From: Zea mays
Taxonomy: Eukaryota; Streptophyta; Magnoliopsida; Poales; Poaceae
Length of the DNA stretch: 64,000 nt
Assembly (NCBI RefSeq): GCF_902167145.1
Contig: NC_050097.1
Span: forward strand, 108,967,982 to 109,031,981
Direction of reading: 5' to 3'
Part shown: positions 57,038-64,000 of the stretch, piece after piece
Numbering within the stretch: position 1 is the first letter of the stretch
Layout: the number at the start of each line of letters is the position of its first letter
Made by a program: the position numbers and the translations under genes
The notes under the pieces: generated by a model
Told to the model about the DNA's origin: nothing
Databases searched by the model: none
Seen by the model: the letters and a program-made list of their open reading frames with translations, nothing else

Positions 57038-59627
57038 TAATATCCTTTAGTTATTTTACTATGATTTTCTAAAGTTTCTAGTCAAATGGGTGCTTTCTAC
57101 TACCACTATATTTGAAAAATATCAAACAACAAATTTCTGATTTTTCCTAGCTTCTTCTTTGTGCAAGAGCAATCATTCTGAAGTTTGGAATATTTTTGCT
57201 TAAGGGAAGGGTGGTAGGAATTATTTGGATTAAATGGCCTTTTTCATGAAGTATGGCAATGTGTATTATTTTGCAGCTTCCAATTGAGTTTTGCATTTTT
57301 CTCTGGTGGCCTATCTCATTATTGATCTAGTAAAATTTTATTTGCCCATTATTGCACCATTTTTGGGTTGCTCATGATTTAATTGAAATATGACACATTA
57401 TCAAGTTCTATTTGTTTACCCTACCTAAAATGATGGCCTGGGGTGTTGATCATTTTTGTAGTGGAGTTCTAGTGGTTACAAGTCCACTGGATTTTTATAA
57501 TTAATTTTATAATTATTTTTATAATTCTAATAATTGTTTTTCTGGTTTGATTAATGCCTAATAAAACATTTTACTTTGATTCTGTTCTGGACTAGAGATC
57601 CCTTTATTTTTCTTAGGTTCTATGTTACTTAAGTAGGCTAGGAAAAATAATTGCACTAGCTGTTCATTATTTTCTAATGCCTTTCTGATTTTCCTAAGTT
57701 TTGGGCAGGGATGGCTTTTAATAGATATCCCTACTTAAATTTTCAATACTGGGGTTCTAACTATTTTTAAACAGTGTTTAAATGCGATTTGAACATCTAC
57801 AAATTTTCTTAGGTTCAGCACAGAAGCATAACTAATTTTCTTTAATTTAATAAGGTTTGGTCAGTTTCTGTATTTAATTCCAAACTCTAAATCTTAAAAT
57901 AGAAAGCATGAGGTTCACTATTTTTAATTGGTAGTCCATAATATTTAGAATCCAGCAAAATTGGTTTGACATTTTTAGTTAAATATTTCTCAAGTTATGA
58001 ATTTCCTAAGTTCTCTGTTCATTAAAAAGATTAAACAGAAATGATTAAATGGGAAACGACTTTGCATCGGGGTCCCTGGCGGGTGTTTTCAATTTCCCTT
58101 ACAGACTAGTCCTTGGGTTACTATTCAAATGTGTCACTGACAGTTCAGAAAACCCCCTAGAGTTCCTCTAAACCTAACCCGAGGTCCTTCCCCCAATTAA
58201 ACAGTTCTCGCGGCGGAGGGAAGGGCGGAGGGGCTTACCGGGGGCGAGACTGCTCCAGTGAGTTGGTCGAGGGTGTAGGGGAGGTTCTGAGGGTCACGGT
58301 GATGTGCGGGTCGCCGTCGGGGATGGTCGGAGTCGGCCGGTCCACGTGCACAGGCGGGGGAGCTCGTCGGCGGCGAGGAGTCTGGCCTATCCAGGGCACA
58401 ATTGATCAATCAAATGGATCAGAGAGCTTCACCAGGGATCAAGGAAGGTGTGTGTGCAAGGAATTGGAAAAAGACTCACTGGATTGCTCGGTCCACGCGC
58501 GCAGGTGGGCGACCGAAGTCCGGCGAGGACGATCTCGGGCCTCCGATGAAGTTCTACCGGGTCCGAGAGCTTGGGAAGCTTCACAAGCTATTGGCGAAGC
58601 TAGCCGAGCAGCTGGCGTGGCTTGGAAGTGACCGGAGTGGGCTGGCCACGGTGGCCGGGGCTCGGGTGGCAATGGCGGACGGAAGAGAGCTCGCCGGAGC
58701 TAAGGAGAAGCGTGTGGCCGGCAAAGGTGAGCACGGGGTGAGGTGAGGCGCGCCCGGGGAGGCTTTATAGGCGCGGACAAGCATGGCCGAGGGCGAGGCT
58801 CTGACAAGTGCTCGGGGCGTGCGCGGGTGAACGCCAGTGCGTGCTCTGGCGCCTGGCACGACGTCGAGCACGAGGCAGTGCAGAGAGAGGTCGAGTTCAA
58901 GCGCGGATTGGCTCCAAATCTTTGAGATTATGGCCATGATCCCGTTGAGAGATATCTTCCCCTGACATTCCTTTGTCATTTGTGTCTGGAGGCTTGCACA
59001 TTTTGCTGACTGGATCAAGAGATAGAGAGGGGAGAAATCGGGTTTGTCTCACTGCCGCGCACAGAGAGAAGATCCCAAGTTTGACGTGTCCAGAGCACGC
59101 GTCCTGATGCCTTCCTCTGATATGAGGTAGAGGGATTAGTTAGGCACATTTTTGTCAATGGGGTCATTAGGATTTGAGCTAGGGATCAAGGTGAACATGC
59201 TCGGTCTTTGGCTCAAGGGCTGAAATTCAGAAATCTGAATTTCAGAAATCCCTAATGAACCTCCACTTGAGAAGCTTGTTTGGAGTTTTTATTAAATTAT
59301 TTTGGCCAAGCTTCCATAATCTTTATTGTAGCTTATTTAGTATATTTCAATGTTTATAATTGGCCTAAGCCATGATTTTATATTTTTCATGGTCTTTTAC
59401 CCCTTTTCTTTATCTCTACTTAGATAGCTTGATTAGGGTTGGTGTTAGGGTTTCAACGTTTCCCCACTTTTTGAAAATCTTGTTTGTTTGGAACACGATT
59501 CTTTAGATATACACTTAGTAGATTTTTCATTCTTAAGTTAATTTGATGCTTCATGCTTTGGCTCACATGAAATGTTGATTCTTGGGTTAGCACTGAGAGA
59601 AACCCTAGGTGACACTGGGGTGTCACA
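57038..59627 (-). repeat. Tekay 5' LTR, promoter-containing part
   Basis: Colinear with 16161-18756 of the 3' LTR. It includes the GC-rich block (58190-58910) and TATAAAG at 58769-58763. It ends at CCAGTGTCACC/GGTGACACTGG, the LTR start in element orientation. Confidence 0.93.
58763..58769 (-). promoter_or_regulatory. TATA box of the Tekay 5' LTR
   Basis: TATAAAG on the minus strand in CGCGCCTATAAAGCC, identical in context to the 3' LTR copy at 17888-17894. Confidence 0.68.
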
Positions 59628-60713
59628 CCCGCTCGGCCCCTCCTCCATCTCCGGCACGGCGGCGCCAGTAGCCGGCGTGCAGGTATGGTCTCCAGTCTTC
59701 GGTCTCCATAATCCAGATTCAGATCTTGTCCCTGTTTTCTCTGTGCTCTGTTGTACTGTAGCTTGTAGGTATGTGCATATGGCTGTTGGCCTGTTGCTGC
59801 CCATGTCCATGTTTGTTGGTTTTCAGTTTTACTTAGATGCTGAAAGCCTTAAACCTTCTAGTGATTATTTTCTTCATGTTGTTGTATGGCTATTGGCCTG
59901 TTGCTACCCATGTCCCTGGGTGTATCACCTTGATCTTATTCATCATTAGACGCATATCCATAGAAGTAGTAATATCAATTGATGTGGCAATGGGATTAAC
60001 ATGTTCTGCATGGTCTTCCGTAATGAAGGAGCATCCCTGTATAAAATCATGTTCCTTCTCTCATGCCCATGAATTTAAAATAAATTTGTACAATGGCACT
60101 TGCTTTGAAAACAAGTGATTTAGCAGGTTTACTCAAATGAATACAGAATGCTTGGATCGGAAACTTGCAAAGTAAATAATTAGCAGTACAATGATTCTAA
60201 AAGGATGAAGGATAAAACATGAATGTCCTAATAGGCATATGAATAAATAGTCTAGTAGCATGTTGTGATGTCATCTATGCATATACCTCATCTGTCTCCG
60301 AGTCAGCCTAAAAGAACAGAAACAACACAGACAATGAAATGGAAAAGTAAGGTTACTCAGCTTAAGCAAAAAATGTTTCGAGACTCCAAACTTACTTGCG
60401 TCATCACATTATGCAGTTGGCATAGTCAGTTTAGGATAGCTGGGGATCTGAGATTCCATTTCCTTGTTTGTTGGCATAGTAAGTTTTGTTGATGCTCCAA
60501 ACTTACTTGTAATGATCCCCCCTTTTCTAGCCTTTTTTGCACCTCTACTTTGAGGCTAGGAAGGGTACATTTCATCTTATTAATTGTTAAGGTACACCAT
60601 GGATAAAAGGTGGATGAATGAACCTAGGTATATTTCTGACAATGTACTATAAACCATTATTTTGTAGTAATCACCTTTGACCAACATATCATTTTTGTAC
60701 CTAATATTTATAG
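59628..60713 (+). other. CACTA 5' transcribed region upstream of the transposase exon
   Basis: No open frame with a recognisable domain. CCGGCGTGCAG/GTATGG near 59678 is a good splice donor consensus. TATTTATAG before 60714 is a splice acceptor. The stretch may therefore be a leader exon plus a 1-kb intron. This is inference. Confidence 0.5.
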
Positions 60714-63700
60714 GCACACGAAGGTCTACATAGATGGGGTAGCTGGATTTATTGAGTTTGCGTTTAGCAATTCTATAGGTGGAAATAGAATTCTATGTCC
60801 TTGTAGAAAATGTGTTAATTCTCTATGGAAAGATGAAAATGAAGTTCGTTCGCACTTGATATGTGATGGCTTTCAAGAGGGATACAAAAGGTGGACTTAT
60901 CATGGAGAAACATACTCTATGCCTACTAATATTCATGACTTTAGTGATATAGAGGCTACAAACAATTCAGATGAAGATGACATAGCCAATTTGATTCAAG
61001 ACATGGCTGGTGGTCTTGATGATAAAGGGGATTTTGAAGTATCTGATGGTTTAGATGAAACTGATGTAGATTTAGAAGCCATCAATCAGTTAGTGATAGA
61101 TAATACCCAAGAGCTATACCCAGGGTGTAAGAAGTTCTCAAAGGTGCATTTCTTAATAAGAATTCTTCACTTGAAATTGCTTGGAGGGTGGACAAATAAA
61201 AGTTTTGATATGCTACTAGATCTACTAATGGAGGCTTTCCCTGATGGCTTGGCATTGCCAAAAAATTTCAATGAAGCAAAGAAAGTAATTAAGTGTCTAG
61301 GACTCGGGTATATCAAAATTGATGCATGTGAAAATGATTGTATTTTGTTTAGGAAGGAGTATGCTAATTGTGATGCATGTCCCACATGTGAAAAGTCACG
61401 CTGGAAATCAAAAAGAAGTTTAAAGGAAAACGTGTACACAAGGTTCCATGCAAAGTTCTTCGCTATTTTCCAATAAAAAGAAGGCTTCAGAGGTTATTTC
61501 TATCATCTAAGACAGCAAGTGACACGAGGTGGCATGATGAGGAGCGTATACAAGATGGATTACTAAGGCATCCTGCAGATTCACCTCTCTGGAAGGATTT
61601 TGACCAAAAGCACCCAGTGTTTGCTTCTGACAGTCGCAACATTAGACTTGCTTTAGCTATAGATGGTTTTAATCCGTTCAGGTCCATGAATGTTAGCTAT
61701 AGCATTTGGCCTGTTATTCTCATCCCATATAACTTTGCACCATGGTTGTGTATGAAGCAAACAAATTTCATTATCTCATTGTTGATTCCAGGCCGTAGAT
61801 CTCCTGGTAGTGATATAGATATTTATTTTGAGCCACTAATTGATGATCTGTTGGATATGTTTGTTGAAGGGGTAAGGACTTATGATTCTGCAAAGCATGA
61901 GTACTTTCAATTGCGTGCTGCAATAATATGGACCATATCTGATTATCCGGGCCTAGGGTACATTGTAGCATGTACTACATCAGGTCAAGTAGCATGTATT
62001 GAATGCCACTCATATACATGTTCTCTACGATTGAAACAAGGTACAAAAATTGTTATATGGGACATCGTAGATTCCTGGACCCAAACCATCCATATAGATT
62101 TGATCCAAATTCATTTGATGGTAAAGTTGAGGATAGGCCAACGCCTAGACCACTTTCTGGAGAGAAAGTTTTATTGCAAACAGAGAATATGCACGCAGTG
62201 CATGGGAAAGGTTGCCAACATAAAAAGAAAGTAAAAAATAAGGAAGGGGAGCCTACTGTCATTTGGAAAAGGAGGTCTATTTTTTAGGCTTCCATATTGG
62301 AAGGATTTAATGTTACGACATAATTTAGATGTCATGCATATCGAGAAGAAAGTGTGTGATAACATTGTCAACACCCTCCTAGGCATTCAGCGAAAGTCCA
62401 AGGATAACTTGAAATATCGTTTGGATCTTCAGTCCCTAGCCATTCGAACTGAGCTTCATCCTGTTCCAGTGGGTGACAAGTTTTATTTACCACCAGCATC
62501 ATATACTATGAGTGCGTCTAAGAAGACATTATTTTGTGAACTACTAAAAGGAGTAAAATTTACTGATGGTTATGCATCAGATATAACAAGCAATGTGGAC
62601 ATGAAGGAGAAGAAGCTTGTTGGGCCAAAGAGCCATGATAACCATGTTTTGTTACAATATTTACTTCCACTTTCCGTGAGAAGGATATTACCAGAAAAAG
62701 TTAGTAGTGCGCTGATTCGTGTGAGCAATTTTTAAGCAAATCTATTCGGCAGTTATTCATATAAGCGATATGCATAAGCTAGAGTCAGAAATAGCTGAGA
62801 CTCTAAGCATTCTTGAGACTATATTCTTACCATCCTTTTTTGATATTATGGTACACTTAATGGTTCATCTTCCTACTCAAGTCAGAATTGCTGGCCCTGT
62901 TCAATTTCTTAATATGTACCCAGTGGAGGGGTAAATTTTAATATATTTTAGCAACAAATTAAACTTAGTTTTACTCATAGGAAGGTTTAACATATATGGC
63001 ATTCTCCTTTATAGGTTTTTAATGAGATGTAAGGGCTATGTTCGCACTAGGAGTCACCCAGAGGGGTCAATTGCGGAAAGCTATCTATTTGATGAAAGTC
63101 TCACATTCTGGTCTCGCTATTTACATGGTGAAACTAGATTTAACCAGAAAAAAAGAAATGATGATGGCTTGGATGTTGATTTAATCAATACCACCCCTTT
63201 CTTCCATAACGAAGGTCGAGGATTAGTTGGTAAGCATAGTGTCACATTAGACCACAAAACATGGCTTCAAGCACATAGATATGTCTTGTTCAACTATGAC
63301 CATATAGAGCCTTACTTGAAGTAAGTTTTCCATTATATTTCTTATAATCAGTATCATCCATTTATTTCATGATTACTAAAGTATAATGTATGTTCAGTAA
63401 ACATATAGAATATCTTCACTTGGTTGGCCATCAAAATCAAAGAACAATCAGTCGTTTACACTATAAGACATTTCACGAGTGGTTTAAGTCACACGTAAAT
63501 ATCTATGAAAATGGTTTATACAACATCTAGTTCCACATTATTTCTTTAGTGCAATAACAATCTTCAATATCGTTAGGTGGAAACAACGGGTGAGGAAGTA
63601 CCTGATGAGATAACAATATTAGCTAAGGAGCCTAACATGGTTCACATTCTTATGACAGTTATACTATAAATGGGATAAATTTCCATACACATTCTTATGA

Positions 63701-63999
63701 TGTAGGTAGGTCAGTGCAGTGTAGTGGTGTAGCCCTAGTTGCACATGCAACAAGTTTTGATGGGACAAACAATAATAACCCAATATCAATGAGCAAAACT
63801 TATTATGGTGTTATAAAAGACATTCTTGAGCTGAACTACCATCACCAAGGAAAATTAGTATTGTTCAAATGTGATTCGATTGATAACCGAGTACGAGACA
63901 AATGGGTCAAAATAGACAATTTTGGGGTGACAATGGTCAACTTCAAGCATTTATTCAATACTGGTGACAACGAATTAGATGAGCCATTTATTTTTGCTT
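60714..63999 (+). pseudogene. CACTA (En/Spm) transposase, tnp2 type, multi-exon and frameshifted
   Basis: Domain order is typical. First a transposase-associated domain (VYIDGVAGFIEFAF, CPCRKCVNS, HLICDGFQEGYKRW, about 60717-60910). Then the tnp2 domain: CDACPTCEKSRWK, VPCKVLRYFP, DTRWHDEERIQDGLLRHPAD, DGFNPFRSMNVSYSIWPVIL, YNFAPWLCMKQTNF, YMGHRRFLDPNHPYRFDP, LPYWKDLMLRHNLDVMHIEK. A DUF4218-like part follows (LETIFLPSFFDIMVHLMVHL, HPEGSIAESYLFDESL), then a DUF4216-like part (YYGVIKDILELNY, VTMVNFKHLFNTGD) at 63800 to the edge. GT-AG introns lie at about 62932-63015 and 63320-63399. Frameshifts near 61411, 62043 and 62277 sit in A or T runs. It cannot make an active enzyme as read. Confidence 0.88.
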
Positions 64000-64000
64000 C

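Larger units (their letters stand above)
14211..59627 (-). mobile_element. Tekay/Del chromovirus with four nested insertions
   Basis: A minus-strand Gypsy element. Reading leftwards it has 5' LTR (59627-47748, split by Zeon-B), iMet primer site, an extra ORF, a probable intron (holding Huck), gag (split by a MITE), protease, RT, RNase H, integrase (split by Zeon-A), chromodomain, purine tract and 3' LTR (18756-14211). LTR ends are TGTGACACC...CCACA in element orientation. Flanks are GCCGC (14206-14210) and CCCGC (59628-59632), a 5-bp TSD with one mismatch. Without inserts it is about 15.3 kb: LTRs of about 4.54 kb and an interior of about 6.2 kb. The LTRs differ by several percent near their TGTGGC ends, so this is an older insertion. 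Confidence 0.92.
12884..64000 (+). mobile_element. CACTA (En/Spm) DNA transposon, interrupted and running off the window
   Basis: The left end begins CACTATACCATG next to a Zeon motif and is followed by repeated CTGTCGG-type subterminal motifs, the hallmark of CACTA elements. The element continues to 14210, is split by the 45-kb Tekay insertion complex, and resumes at 59628 with an En/Spm-type transposase gene on the plus strand (60714 onward). The right terminus is outside the window, so the 3-bp TSD cannot be confirmed. That left end and transposase belong to one element is an inference, supported by the nested insertion between them and by matching short motifs at both sides of the junction. 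Confidence 0.78.

Overview
The window looks like intergenic heterochromatin of a large grass genome. The families point to maize or a close relative: an Opie/Ji-like Copia element, three Zeon/Cinful-like elements, a Huck-like Tat element, Tekay/Del chromoviruses and a CACTA (En/Spm) transposon. I recognise no host gene, rRNA, tRNA gene or CRISPR array. Almost every base belongs to a transposable element, and the elements are nested. Target-site duplications (TSDs) let the insertions be peeled apart.

Layout. The outermost layer is a decayed Copia pol (1-1653, resuming 9358-9795). It was split by a very young non-coding Tekay-like LTR element (1654-9352, TSD CAACT). Its reverse transcriptase is then cut by Zeon copy C (9796-12883), whose right part lies beyond the window. 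Zeon-C is interrupted by a CACTA transposon that starts at 12884, resumes at 59628 and runs off the right edge. Inside the CACTA sits a minus-strand Tekay chromovirus (14211-59627, about 15.3 kb without its inserts). That chromovirus carries four later insertions: Zeon-A (19669-27045, TSD CTGTT), a 396-bp hAT-type MITE (30686-31081, TSD GCTGCAGA), a Huck-like element (31296-46305, TSD GAAGG) and Zeon-B (49698-57032, TSD GCCAC). Nesting depth is five.

The most interesting content is a pair of antisense genes carried inside retrotransposons. Zeon-A lacks pol but has an intact gag (505 codons, plus strand). It also has an apparently intact three-exon gene of about 1,007 codons on the opposite strand, with its own TATA box just inside the 3' LTR. 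Zeon-B keeps the same exon borders in a broken copy. The Huck-like element carries a five-exon counterpart (34322-37656), also antisense to its gag-pol, with its own TATA box. Both proteins share an N-terminal region resembling the Pfam family 'putative gypsy type transposon' (Transposase_28), an acidic or linker middle and a coiled-coil C-terminal part. The minus-strand Tekay element has an extra ORF upstream of gag (46481-47368), and the Huck insertion lies in what looks like an intron between the two.

Nearly all premature stops in the older elements are CAG to TAG, TGG to TAG/TGA or CGA to TGA. These are the transitions expected from deamination of methylated CHG and CG cytosines, and they fit long-term silencing. 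The 3.2-kb LTR pair at 1654-9352 differs by only two substitutions plus homopolymer length, so that insertion is recent.
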